A stretch of 64,000 nt of DNA from Serripes groenlandicus (GCA_031761405.1 JASEVX010000008.1:38247355-38311354), one strand, 5' to 3'; counted from the first letter of the stretch, positions 55,200 to 64,000 are shown. Notes: generated by a model not told the origin, from the sequence alone. Translations and numbers: made by a program.

Positions 55200-55462
55200 A
55201 TTGTTTGTTTGTTTGAATGGTGGGGTTTTGTACCTCTTACAACAGCATTTGGTTATATCAGGGCGTTTTCCTGGGAATATATCCATGAACCCTGACATCA
55301 GGCAGTCAATTCGTAATGCTCACCCTGTAACCCTGAGCGCCAAGGAGGGAAAGTCACAACTATACCATTTATATTTAGTGTTTGGTTTGACCCGGTCGGA
55401 GATTGCACCCGTGACGTCCCACACCCGAGACGGACGCTCTACATCTGCACCACCGAGGTGTT
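55200..55462 (-). mobile_element. SINE, nearly complete
   Basis: Minus-strand head CTCGGTGGTGCAGATGTAGAGCG (A box) and GACGTCACGGGTGCAATCTCC (B box mutated); body with CTCAGGGTTACAGGGTGAG and the CGCCCTGATATAACCAAATG module. Preceded by TTGTTTGTTTG. Confidence 0.83.
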
Positions 55463-55567
55463 TCGAGAGATTCAATTACGCAGGTGTCGCATTCTCGATG
55501 TATTTGTGAATAGTGAAGATTCAATCCTACCTGCGAAATTGCTCATTAAAAGTACCGTACCGTGTAC

Positions 55568-55783
55568 TTTAACCCTTTTCCAATGGCATAGATCTACGCA
55601 TTTAGGCACACATCCATAACATACCTCTTTTGAAAAAATTATGAAAGTAGGAGAAATTGGTAATAATGTTTTTAACTAATTAATTCAATAATTATACTTT
55701 CAATTTTAAAGATCTTTCGATATATTTACTGATATATTTCAATAATCGTCCATAGCCGAATTCGTGTGTGTTGCAAAGGGTTA
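55568..55783 (-). mobile_element. TTAA-MITE-1 old copy
   Basis: TTAACCCTTTTCCAATGGC at the left; GGAGAAATTGGTAATAATG without its hairpin partner; right AATCGTCCATAGCCG to TGCAAAGGGTTAA. Confidence 0.7.
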
Positions 55784-55984
55784 ACAAAGGTATAAAAGTA
55801 CGTGGGTTTTTCAAGTGATGACCTTGTACAATTTATTATCACGTTACGCTATCTTTATATATAGTTCCTATACATAGACAAACACTAGTAAAAATCATAA
55901 GTATATCTGAGTACAACATGAAGTGGGACCACACGACTCGGACGTTTGTTTTTATGACCCTATCAACCTTCTCGTTAAATGTGG

Positions 55985-56113
55985 GTATAATTAGTGATAA
56001 CAGTTGCAAACATTGTGACAAAAGGAGAAGTTGCTCATCTTTTTGCCACAATGTTTTCAATCGTCGTCTGCTGTATGTGCGTCAAAATGCGTCTGCAAGT
56101 GGGAAAGGATTAA
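55985..56113 (+). mobile_element. TTAA-MITE-1 right-half fragment
   Basis: GCAAACATTGTGACAAAAGGAG, GAAGTTGCTCATC, TTTTTGCCACAATGTTTTC, CGTCGTCTGCTGTATGTGCG, ending GTGGGAAAGGATTAA. Confidence 0.75.
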
Positions 56114-56114
56114 G

Positions 56115-56295
56115 CGGTGTTTAACACCGTTTTCAGCAGTATTTCATGTATATCACGGCGTTTCCTTGGTAAGTTACTACCAAGTACTACTACCTGTCTT
56201 TACACAGATATAATATCGCCACAAGTCTTTGGTTTGACACGACCAGGGATCGAACCCCGTTCTCCCGCTGTCTAGAGATTCAAGTAACACATCGA
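56115..56295 (-). mobile_element. SINE whose head opens a tandem array
   Basis: Body and tail modules (AACACCGTTTTCAGCAG, ATATCACGGCGTTTCC) run into the B-box side GACCAGGGATCGAACCCCG and then TCTCCCGCTGTCTAGAG and CACATCGAG, the A-box side. The head is the first unit of the array at 56240-56685. Confidence 0.82.
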
Positions 56296-56685
56296 GATCA
56301 GGGATCAAACCCCGTTCTCCCGCTGCCAAGAGATTCAAGTAACACATCACGATCAGGGATCGAACCCCGTTCTCCCGCTGCCAAAAGATTCAAGTAACAC
56401 ATCACGATCAGGGATCGAACCCCGTTATCCAGCTGCCAATAGATTCAAGTAACACATCGCGATCAGGGATCGAACCCCGTTATCCAGCTGCCAAGAGATT
56501 CAAGTAACACATCACGATCAGGGATCGAACCCCGTTATCCAGCTGCCAAGAGATTCAAGTAACACATCGCGATCAGGGATCGAACCCCGTTATCCAGCTG
56601 CCAAGAGATTCAAGTAACACATCACGATCAGGGATCGAACCCCGTTTTCCAGCTGCCAAGAGATTCAAGTAACACATCGATTGAG
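56240..56685. repeat. 55-bp tandem repeat made of a SINE head, 8 copies
   Basis: Unit: GATCAGGGATCGAACCCCGT, TCTCCCGCTGCCAAGAGATT, CAAGTAACACATCAC. Each unit keeps the B-box complement GGGATCGAACCCC. Two variants (TTCTCCCGC on the left, TTATCCAGC on the right) form blocks. Confidence 0.95.
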
Positions 56686-57072
56686 TCACGTAATGGAAAA
56701 ATACCCAAACAAGAATAAAAAGATATCAAAGAATAATAGTAATGGCTTTCAATCCTTGGGGCTCATGATTGCGGAGGTAAGCGTTGCGTCTGAGTCTACT
56801 AGAATTGAGGATATATATACTTTTATGTATTATCTTAAGCTAAACGTCACATATAACAGCATAAATATTTTAAACTTGACGGGTTAAGGCAAACAATAAA
56901 GTAATTCACAAGGATAATATTTATGAATGAACCAATTTTATGAATGAATAACTCCGATTGTAGTATAGGTACACGCGAGTGGGCGGTGAACAAAGACACT
57001 AGATATATATAGTAAGGAAGAACCACAATCGTGTATAATACACCTTGTAATCATTGTCCTGCTGAAAACGAC
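56686..57072. other. Unassigned non-coding stretch
   Basis: Nothing recognisable apart from a possible SINE scrap (TTGGGGCTCATGATTGCGG). Confidence 0.35.
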
Positions 57073-57296
57073 TTAAACCCTTCCCCACATACACATATTC
57101 TGCAGTAGACGATTTTTAAAACATCTGGGTAAAAAATGGAACATCTCCATAAGTGAACGCTTACTTATTCAATAGAGTTGAACAAATTGTGGCAAAGGGA
57201 ACACAAAATATTATGACCAAATTCTACTTTTCCACAATGTGTTAATAGTCATCTACTGTAGAAGCGTGAGGAAACGTCTGTAGGTGGATAAGGGTC
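57073..57296 (+). mobile_element. TTAA-MITE-1 copy, diverged
   Basis: TTAAACCCTTCCCCACATACAC, CTGCAGTAGACGATTTTTAAAAC, CATCTCCATAAGTGAACGC; a broken hairpin; right TCATCTACTGTAGAAGCG to GGTGGATAAGGG. Confidence 0.75.
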
Positions 57297-57459
57297 TTCA
57301 TTCAAAACCAATGTAACTTCCTTGAATATCTTTTTTAAAAAAGGAGGAAGTTTGTTTAAGAGGTGTTTAGGACGTTTCATATAGTTATCAGTATTTAACA
57401 TCTCTCCGTTACAGTAGTTGATAACCATTATAAGCAGTCATTGTTTCCTTCGTTTGTCT

Positions 57460-57722
57460 GGCTTTCTAATGGTCCCGGTTCGATTCTCGGCCAACATTCT
57501 TTATGACGTTTGACAAAAGTCACTGTGACATGCGCCATGCATCTTCCACCAATGGGGTAACAGTCTATGTGGTTAAGCAGTCAGTTGCTTGGGGAGTCTG
57601 TTGTGTGGAATACTGGTGTTGGAAAGCATGGAAACACATGAGTAGGTGAACTGGCCGCCGTGACATTACTGTTGAAAATTGGCATAAACTCCAATCAATC
57701 AATCAATAAATAAATAAATTAA
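57460..57722 (+). mobile_element. SINE, long-body variant with (AATC)n/(AATA)n tail
   Basis: GGTCCCGGTTCGATTCTCGGCC (B box); GACAAAAGTCACTGTGACATG; TTCCACCAATGGGGTAACAG; GAACTGGCCGCCGTGACATTAC; tail CCAATCAATCAATCAATAAATA. The A box is degraded. Confidence 0.85.
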
Positions 57723-57794
57723 TCGTGAGAGGTGCTCAAACTGTGGGACCTTAAACACATTTAGCGCCAGTACTGGTTGATCCTGGTTGATGAG

Positions 57795-57883
57795 AAATGT
57801 TCTCCTTTTGGCACAATGTTTTCAAATATCTGATGCTACTGCAAATGCCTAAACATTCGTTTGATGGTGGGACAGGGTTAAGA
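57795..57883 (+). mobile_element. TTAA-MITE-1 right-half fragment
   Basis: TTCTCCTTTTGGCACAATGTTTTC, ATCTGATGCTACTGCAAATGCC, ending GTGGGACAGGGTTAA. Confidence 0.65.
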
Positions 57884-57929
57884 TGTATCAGTATATCTCT
57901 TATTTAACGAGCGTGAACAGATTCTCAAG

Positions 57930-58116
57930 AGTAGCGATCTTTTGAGAACATTATGGCAAAAGCAAAAATCGCTACGAATGAGCAAGTTCTCATTTTTTCC
58001 ACAAAGGTGTCAAGATTTTTCAATAATTAAACTTTACTTTAAAGATATGCTCCTACATTTTTGCCAAGTTGTTTTCATATTCGTCTGCTGATACTGTGTT
58101 GTTTTTGGGAAAGGGT
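57930..58116 (-). mobile_element. TTAA-MITE-1 copy, left end lost
   Basis: TTTTGAGAACATTATGGCAAAAGC, hairpin AAAAATCGCTACGAATGAGC, CATATTCGTCTGCTGATAC, right TTTTGGGAAAGGGTTAA. Confidence 0.72.
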
Positions 58117-58154
58117 TAACTGTTACAATTAAAGCAGACAGACTGTTTCCAGTC

Positions 58155-58383
58155 TTAACCATTTCCCTCATACAACAAATCTGCAGCGGACGACTCTGAA
58201 ATGATTGTGACAAAAACCTGAAAGATCTCCGTAAAAGAAAGCTTAATTGTCAAATAAAGTTGAAAACATTGTGGTCAAAAGAGAAATTGTTCATCATGAG
58301 CAATTTCACCTTTGGCCACAATGTTTTCAAAAGTCGTCTGCTGCTATTGCGTCAAAATGCGTCTGCAGGTGGGAAAGGGTTAA
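58155..58383 (+). mobile_element. TTAA-MITE-1 full copy
   Basis: TTAACCATTTCCCTCATACAAC; loop TTCATCATGAGC (one mismatch in the stem); right TCGTCTGCTGCTATTGCGTC to GGTGGGAAAGGGTTAA. The TGCTATTGCG right arm is shared with 45538, 47361 and 61552, marking a distinct subfamily. Confidence 0.92.
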
Positions 58384-58973
58384 TGTATGGTCGAAAGATT
58401 AATATTTCCCCACTATTATATGCACTTTGCCGAGGAAAACATGGGAACATCAACCAAGCAAAACACGGATAAACAAACAGAATAGGCTTAGTAAAACGGC
58501 GTCAAGCGATCATCCATTCTAAAACTTGCACTAAACTAGGATATTACGGTCACACACTTCGGGGTTTCTTATTTCAACTGGTGTGGATATGTTACACCAA
58601 ATTACCAAACTAAATATTTGTCATTATACTACGGACAAACCACAAATAGACCTACTTACTGCTTGTTAAAATCCCTTCAGCTCAGAATACATGTTAAAAT
58701 AGTTACTAATTTTTTTCTGTTTTTTTGGTATGTTGGTCCAATGTTAACTATCTTTTTGACTTGCAAATGAAAATAAAATATTGACACCATTAATAATAGA
58801 CAGTTTGAACCGATTCAGATTAATCTTGTTCAAAGGGTCGCCTAGAATGTCTGTCCATCTCATGGCTGTAAGTGATGCAGGGTTCAAAGAGAGACTACCT
58901 GGCGAGGACAGATTTAATAACGAGCCCCGCCACCTGAACACCGACCGTCAGAACGGTATGGAATTAACTCTTT
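58384..58973. other. Unassigned non-coding stretch
   Basis: Short overlapping frames near 58744-58996; nothing recognised. Confidence 0.35.
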
Positions 58974-59176
58974 CACTGCCGAATTTCACAAAATAGACTC
59001 TTCCATGTTGATTTATTTTACCACTCCAATTTTCGTCGACAGGAAATTTGGTAAAACTTAATTTCTAAGTGAAAAACAATGCAGATTTCAGGAGAGACAG
59101 CTCGTTGCGAGCTGTCTCACCTGAATCTACATTGTTTGTAAAAGCCTTTAAATGCCTTTGGCATCGAAAGGGTTAA
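58974..59176. mobile_element. Second TTAA-ended MITE family
   Basis: TTAACTCTTTCACTGCCGAA at the left and GGCATCGAAAGGGTTAA at the right. The centre is a hairpin, AGACAGCTCG then TTG then CGAGCTGTCT, flanked by ACAATGCAGATTTCAG / CTGAATCTACATTGT. The interior is unrelated to TTAA-MITE-1, but target and termini are alike. Confidence 0.85.
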
Positions 59177-59309
59177 GAACATTTACGATAAAACTGCTAT
59201 ATTTATAGTCGAGTAATTGGTATGGTTCTTCTGCAGAGGCTTCCAGTATGATTCCACGACTCGATGGTGAAGAGGGAAGAGCCTGGTCAGATTTTGCCGA
59301 AAAGCGGCC

Positions 59310-59354
59310 CCATCTGGTGAGAAAATCTCGAATGGGTTTGTTTTTACGACATGG
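59310..59354. repeat. 45-bp exact dispersed repeat, copy 2
   Basis: Identical to 54014-54058; flanks differ on both sides. Confidence 0.9.
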
Positions 59355-59714
59355 CACATTTATCTAAGTGTCGTCTCGTATGTTGTTATGGGGGTAAATC
59401 CTTTCATATTACAGAACGTAATTACAATTTATCAAGGTATATACCTTAAATAATTGACGTACATGAACATAATTAGTCTAGAACCGCCGACAGGAAGTAC
59501 AAAGGCACACCAAAGACTTCGAAAAATGCTAGCGGTGGATGGATTCCCTCTAAGTCGTTCATGGTTATGTATAAGGATAGTATTAAAACTGACGTACCGA
59601 TAACAATGATGAGTGCACACTGTGCACGAAAGTCAACTTGTACCTTTTTCCCACGGACGGGTTTATTCAACGTTATTTGCAGAACGTTACAATCACACTT
59701 ACCATCAGGACTTT

Positions 59715-61110
59715 GCTACCCTCTCCAGCTCGTACCGATAAACGGAAACCTCTGTTTGTCATCAACTCGTACCGATTAACGGAAACCTCTGTTTGTCATC
59801 AACTCGTACCGATAAACGGAAACCTTTGTTTGTCATCAACTCGTACCGATAAACGGAAACCTCTGTTTGTCATCAACTCGTACCGATAAACGGAAACCTC
59901 TGTGTGTCATCAACTCGAACCGACAAACGGAAACCTCTGTTTGTCATCAACTCGTACCAATAAACGGAAACCTCTGTTTGTCATCAACTCGTACCGATAA
60001 ACGGAAACTTCTGTGTGTCATCAACTCGAACCGATAAACGGAAACCTCTGTGTGTCATTAACTCGTACCGATACACGGAAACCTCTGTTTGTCATCAACT
60101 CGTACGGATACACGGAAACCTCTGTTTGTCACCAACTCGTACGGATACATGAAACTCTCTGTTCGCCATTAACCCGTATACCATATATGAACAACTGTGT
60201 TTGTCACTACCTCGTACACGATACACGGACATCTCTGTTTTTCATTAACTCGTTTAAGAACCATTGACAAAATCGTCATTAGCTCGTACAATATAGATAA
60301 ATAAATGACAATCTCTTTTCGTCATCAACTATCACGATTCATGAAACTCTCCTTTCGTCATTATCTTTTACAAGATTCATGGAACTTTATCTTTGTCAGC
60401 AACTGGTACTGATACATAAAACTCTCTATTCGTCATTAACTCGTACAAGATACGTGAAACTCTCTGTTCGTCTTCAGCTCGTACCAGATTTTTAAAACTC
60501 TCTGTTCGTCATCAACTCGTGTACATGAAACTCTTTATTCGTCATTATCTCATACACGATTCATGGAACTTTATGTTCGTCACCAACTGGTCAAGAGACA
60601 TGAAACTCTCGTTAATGATCAACTCGTACAATATACATGAATAACTATGTTTGTCATCAACTCGTACACTATACATGAATACCTCTGTTTGTCATCAACT
60701 CGTACAAGATACATGAACAACTCTGCCACCAGAAATATGGTAATCCCGATTCGTCACCAACTCGTACAAGATACATGTGAACCAGATTCGTCATGAACTC
60801 GTACAAGATACATGAACATCTCTGCTAGTTATAAACTCGTACAATATAAAAGAACATCTCTGCTCGTTATACAAGATACATGGAAATCCCGGTTCGTCAT
60901 CAACTCGTTCACGATACATGAACAACTCGGTTCGTTATTAACTCGTACAAGATACAGGGAAATCCCGGTTCGTCATCAACTCGTACACGATACATGAACA
61001 TCTCTGTTAGTTATAAACTCGTACAAAATACATAGAAATCCGGGATCGTCATTAACTCGAACTCTCTGTTCGTCTTCAACTCGTACACGATACATGGACA
61101 TCTCTGGAGA
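59715..61110. repeat. 37-bp satellite, decaying to the right
   Basis: Unit at the left: ACTCGTACCGATAAACGGAA plus ACCTCTGTTTGTCATCA, nearly uniform to about 60120. From there units drift to GATACATGAAACTCTCTG and GATACATGAACATCTCTG forms with variable lengths, and lose regularity by 61110. Confidence 0.93.
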
Positions 61111-61159
61111 ACGGTTTTGACAATCAAACGCTACTGTACAAGCTCAACATTTGATCGTC

Positions 61160-61356
61160 AGTTCCATTTACCCATTTCTACTTGCAGGCGAATTATGAGG
61201 CATCGGCAAATGCGAAATTGATCATGTTAAGCAATTTCCTCCTTGTATCACACTATTGTCAACACCAGTATTGTAAACATGCAGTTTCATTGTTCGAGAT
61301 ATTTCATATGTTTGCGTAGATGAAGCTGCAGATTTGTTGTATGTGAGGAAGAGTTA
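61160..61356 (-). mobile_element. TTAA-MITE-1 diverged copy
   Basis: TTTACCCATTTCTACTTGCAGGCG, hairpin GAAATTGATCATGTTAAGCAATTTCC, right GATGAAGCTGCAGATTTG, ending GTGAGGAAGAGTTAA. Confidence 0.68.
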
Positions 61357-61551
61357 ATAATAAAAAAAAAACATATGTCGGTTTTCATATGACGCGACAA
61401 CTTGTATGAGGTGATGACAACCAATAACAGCGTGCTCTATTTATACCCGTGCCTAGGTTCGATTTTCACTAGGTGTAATCTAATACACCCCATGTGGATT
61501 CTCACGTACAGTATTTATGGGTAACGTCACACGAAAACACATCTTCCGGAC
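61357..61551. other. Unassigned; one B-box-like sequence
   Basis: CCTAGGTTCGATTTTCACTAGG near 61452 resembles a SINE B box but no head or body is attached. Confidence 0.3.
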
Positions 61552-61783
61552 TTAACCCTTCCTTTCCCACATACAGCAAATCTGCAGCAGACGACTTTGA
61601 AATCATGGTGACAAAAACCTGAAAAAAAATCCTTAAAAGATAGCTAAATTGTTAAATAAAGTTGAAAACATTGTGGTCAAAAGATAAATTGCTCATTATG
61701 AGCAATTTCAACTTTGGCCACAATGTTTTCAAAAGTCGTCTGCTGCTATTGCATCAAAGTGCGTCTGCAGGTGGGAAAGGGTG
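61552..61783 (+). mobile_element. TTAA-MITE-1 full copy
   Basis: TTAACCCTTCCTTTCCCACATAC (a 4-bp slip in the terminus); perfect loop GCTCATTATGAGC; right TGCTGCTATTGCATC to GTGGGAAAGGGTGAA. Confidence 0.9.
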
Positions 61784-62084
61784 AAGTACCGCCTCCATCG
61801 AATTGTACAAGAAGCATCCGGGAACTTTACTATCCATTCATGCAGTTTGATCTTCATTGCCAAAGTCTCCAAAGGCCGGGTGGGGTTTCGAGTGACTTGT
61901 CTCAAATTGTATTTTATAACTGTTGTCTGGTAATATGATTGCTGTATTAACGTTTTCCGGCCGTTGTTAGAAATTCCCTTAATGGCTACCATTTTAAACA
62001 TCGTATGTACTCTTACAATATTATATAAGAATGATTTATTGCTCAAACTGAGTAATTTCTATTTTTGTAATGATTGTTTTAATA
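61784..62084. other. Unassigned non-coding stretch
   Basis: A MITE-like scrap (TGCTCAAACTGAGTAATTTC) lies near 62039. Nothing else was recognised. Confidence 0.35.
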
Positions 62085-62202
62085 CTGAGTAATTTCTCCA
62101 TTAGCAACGATGTTTTTATAGACCGTATTGAATAATATTACTTCCTTTTATTATCATTTTTAAATATTTTACTTTGATCTCTTCAAAGTGGTCTGCTGCA
62201 GA

Positions 62203-62241
<39 letters not shown>
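62085..62241 (-). mobile_element. TTAA-MITE-1 far-side fragment ending in a (TG)n tract
   Basis: GAGTAATTTCTCCATTAGCAACGATG through CAAAGTGGTCTGCTGCAGATTAG. Where GTTGTATGTGGGAAAGGG is expected, a TG microsatellite (62206-62240) has expanded. Confidence 0.75.
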
Positions 62242-62242
<1 letters not shown>

Positions 62243-62362
62243 CATGTTAACAAACAGAGTTTCAATGTCCGTGTTCATAGTTTGGGCGATATTTAAAGAT
62301 TTACCAAGATAGAAAACCGCAATGTTACATGCTCAAAGTTGTACCGAGATAGACACCACATT

Positions 62363-62561
62363 TTAACTCTTTGCATACTTAGTTGTTTTCGTCTGTTGAT
62401 TTTTTTTTTTGCAGTAATAGGATGTGAGACAGACTAAGAGTGACAAACATTTTGGATCTCAGATCAGGCCCCACATTGTACGGGGGCGTCATCTGGCTCC
62501 TAACTGTTTGCATAGGTCATCAACTGTTGACGAAATATGCGGCGAACATGGAAAGAGTTAA
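62363..62561. mobile_element. Third TTAA-ended element
   Basis: TTAACTCTTTGCATACTTAG at the left and CGAACATGGAAAGAGTTAA at the right. Subterminal TTGTTTTCGTCTGTTGA pairs imperfectly with TCAACTGTTGACGAAA. No central hairpin like the other families. Confidence 0.65.
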
Positions 62562-62625
62562 CTGCTCCAAAACTGTTTCAATGAATAGACCTCCAAATAA
62601 GGACATTGTGGTATTAATAACAATC

Positions 62626-62837
62626 TTAACTCTTTCCCACATACAGACGCTTTCTGACGGCTCTGCAGCAACTGACTTTTGAAAACATTGTGACAAAAAG
62701 AGCAATTTCTCCTTTTGCCACAAAGTTTTCAACTCTTTTCAGTATTTATACCTTCATGTTCAGAGGTTTTCCGTAGTTCTTTCTAGATGTTTTCAAAGTC
62801 GTCTGCTGGCAAATATGTCGTATGTGGGAAAGGATTA
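62626..62837 (-). mobile_element. TTAA-MITE-1 copy, hairpin left arm deleted
   Basis: TTAACTCTTTCCCACATACAGACGC, TCTGCAGCAACTGACTTTTGA, only GAGCAATTTCTCC remains of the hairpin, right AAAGTCGTCTGCTGGC to GTGGGAAAGGATTA. Confidence 0.87.
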
Positions 62838-63420
62838 CGCATTCATTATCTCATCCCCAATCGTTGATCTACGATAGGATTTATCGTTGTCAATAACAAC
62901 GGTTTCCCATTAATCAGAACAATATCTCTTCAATCATTCGATTTTACAAACGTATTGGTGGTTTTATTTCTCCGAAAAATTACCATCAGCAAGTTAAAAT
63001 GTCCTTAAATTTATCAATGATCATTGTTATACCGAGAAAGGAATACGTCGCCTCATTGGATATGAGCACTTCCGGTATGAAGAGTTTTCGGGAGAAATTA
63101 TCATATGTAGTTCCGGTTCAGATATAACACATGCTTCAAACATGCTTCAAACAATCTAAATGGCGGGACAACTCATGCGGATACACTCGAAAATAAAAAC
63201 TACTACATGCAGTAAATGACGTCATACACAATGAGATTTCTTAGTACCTCAAGGTTAAGCCTTTCCGATCTTTACAATGCCTAATTATTGGAGGAAATAA
63301 CAAGTTTCCTTTATTCAGATCATTATTCTTGCTACTAGGGGGTTTTTGTATTCGAATAGATATACTTTTATCTATTGAGAGATTTTTCACATGGTTTCTC
63401 TCAGTCGCTTAACTTTTCGG
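62838..63420. other. Unassigned non-coding stretch
   Basis: Nothing recognisable was seen. Confidence 0.35.
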
Positions 63421-63684
63421 CATATCCTATTTAGTAGAGTGGAGTCATGGGCTGGAAGTGAGTGGAGTCTTGGAGAGGAGTCATGGATTCTAGTTTTGGA
63501 GTGGAATCGTGGAGTGGAATGGATTTTTGAAGTATATGACTCCATGACTCCACTCCAAGACTCCGACTCCACTCCAAGACTCCGACTCCACTCCAAGACT
63601 CCGACTCCACTCCAAGACTCCGACTCCACTCCAAGACTCCCACTCCACTCCACTCAACGACTCCACTCTACTAAAAAGGATATG
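63421..63684. mobile_element. Foldback element with GACTCC repeats
   Basis: The ends CATATCCTATTTAGTAGAG (63421) and CTCTACTAAAAAGGATATG (to 63684) are inverted repeats with one mismatch. The left arm is rich in GGAGTC; the right arm is a 19-bp tandem repeat (GACTCCGACTCCACTCCAA), so most of the element folds on itself. Confidence 0.85.
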
Positions 63685-63685
63685 A

Positions 63686-63905
63686 CTAACTTTTCCCCAC
63701 ATAATGCAAATAAGCAGCAGACGTCTTTGGAAAACATCTTGGGAAAGATTGAGAAATATACGTATATATATATATACATTTAAGTCTTGTTATTAAATGA
63801 GGTTGAAAACATTACTGCAAAAGGAGAATTTGCTCATTATGAGCAATGTCTGCATAAAGAACATTGTTTTTTAAAAGTCGTCTGTTGCAAATGCGTCAAC
63901 ATGTA
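63686..63905 (+). mobile_element. TTAA-MITE-1 copy, right end replaced
   Basis: CTAACTTTTCCCCACATAATGC, AGCAGCAGACGTCTTTGG, hairpin GCTCATTATGAGC, right GTCGTCTGTTGCAAATGCGTC to AACATGTATAT, where a CGAGGG element starts instead of the terminus. Confidence 0.78.
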
Positions 63906-63908
63906 TAT

Positions 63909-64000
63909 CGAGGGGTTGGCGTGAAACAGTTGTAACTTAAAACCTATTTTGAAAACCCTGGTTTAGGGGCAATTTCGACCCCTTTTGTAAACAATACAAA
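63909..64000. mobile_element. CGAGGGCTTGG MITE, cut by the window end
   Basis: CGAGGGGTTGGCGTGAAACAG, CTATTTTGAAAACCCTGG and TTGTAAACAATACAAA match one half of the family in the same order. Confidence 0.85.

Noticed and set aside
54096..56685. CRISPR-like arrays at 54.1-54.8 and 56.2-56.7 kb
   Set aside because: The units are head-to-tail with no unique spacers, and the context is eukaryotic repeats. They are ordinary tandem repeats.
45618..58472. Similar small ORFs reading NIVAKGEIAHHEQF or KTLWPKEKLLIMSNF at many places
   Set aside because: They are translations of the TTAA-MITE-1 hairpin in different frames; recurrence reflects copy number, not a gene family.
63391..63783. Overlapping frames in the GACTCC foldback
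   Set aside because: Repeat-driven frames present on both strands (TPLQDSDSTPRL- and GVEWESWSGV-type repeats); no coding signal.
1..64000. Viral or bacterial insertion, toxin or defence system
   Set aside because: No compact multi-gene block, no ribosome-binding-site-spaced ORFs and no viral or bacterial protein signature were seen anywhere in the window.

Overview
This window looks like repeat-dominated, gene-poor DNA from a metazoan nuclear genome, most likely a marine mollusc and probably a bivalve. That assignment is an inference. It rests on AT-rich non-coding sequence, many tRNA-headed SINEs whose bodies resemble the bivalve/gastropod SINE type, one LINE reverse-transcriptase remnant, and very dense miniature inverted-repeat elements. 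I recognise no intact protein-coding gene, tRNA gene or rRNA gene. Apart from ORFs inside satellites, all open frames are short and none shows a convincing conserved domain. Positions 21301-21500 are an assembly gap (N).

The dominant component is one TTAA-flanked MITE family, called TTAA-MITE-1 here. About sixty copies and fragments occupy, by my own coordinates, roughly a sixth to a fifth of the window. Each intact copy is about 200-230 bp. It starts TTAACCCTTTCCC and ends GGGAAAGGGTTAA, has subterminal inverted blocks (CTGCAGCAGACGACTTTGA and TCAAAGTCGTCTGCTGCAG), and carries an off-centre internal hairpin. By convention here, '+' means the hairpin lies to the right. A younger 'CTCAT' subfamily (about 230 bp) is inserted inside older 'CCCACAT' copies at 2220-2424, 5724-5953 and 35585-35815. 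A homologous copy near 41 kb shows an uninterrupted TTAA site matching the first of these. The termini and TTAA target suggest mobilisation by a piggyBac-type transposase; no transposase is present here.

Two further TTAA-ended elements (58974-59176, 62363-62561), a CGAGGGCTTGG family (four copies), a GAGC-CCACGAGAAAACC family (three copies), hAT-like ends (21784-21924) and a GACTCC foldback element (63421-63684) make up the other DNA transposons. About two dozen SINE copies or pieces are spread throughout. One at 11356-11640 is complete, with a 12-bp target-site duplication.

Long tandem arrays separate the interspersed repeats: 36 bp (3.7-4.0 kb), 41 bp (15.5-16.9 kb), 27/26 bp (29.5-34.9 kb, the largest), 25-26 bp (38.4-39.0 kb), 50 bp (43.3-45.2 kb), 40 bp (50.0-51.1 kb), a second unrelated 50 bp (54.1-54.8 kb), 55 bp (56.2-56.7 kb, an amplified SINE head) and 37 bp (59.7-61.1 kb). 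From 43.3 to 49.3 kb a larger macrosatellite of about 1.8 kb per unit combines a MITE, a 68-codon ORF, a 50-bp satellite block and a common tail.

The window therefore records layered transposition, palindrome maintenance and satellite birth rather than a gene cluster. The best leads are the compensatory hairpin changes, the nested TTAA insertions with an internal empty-site control, the SINE head turned into a satellite, and the mixed macrosatellite.
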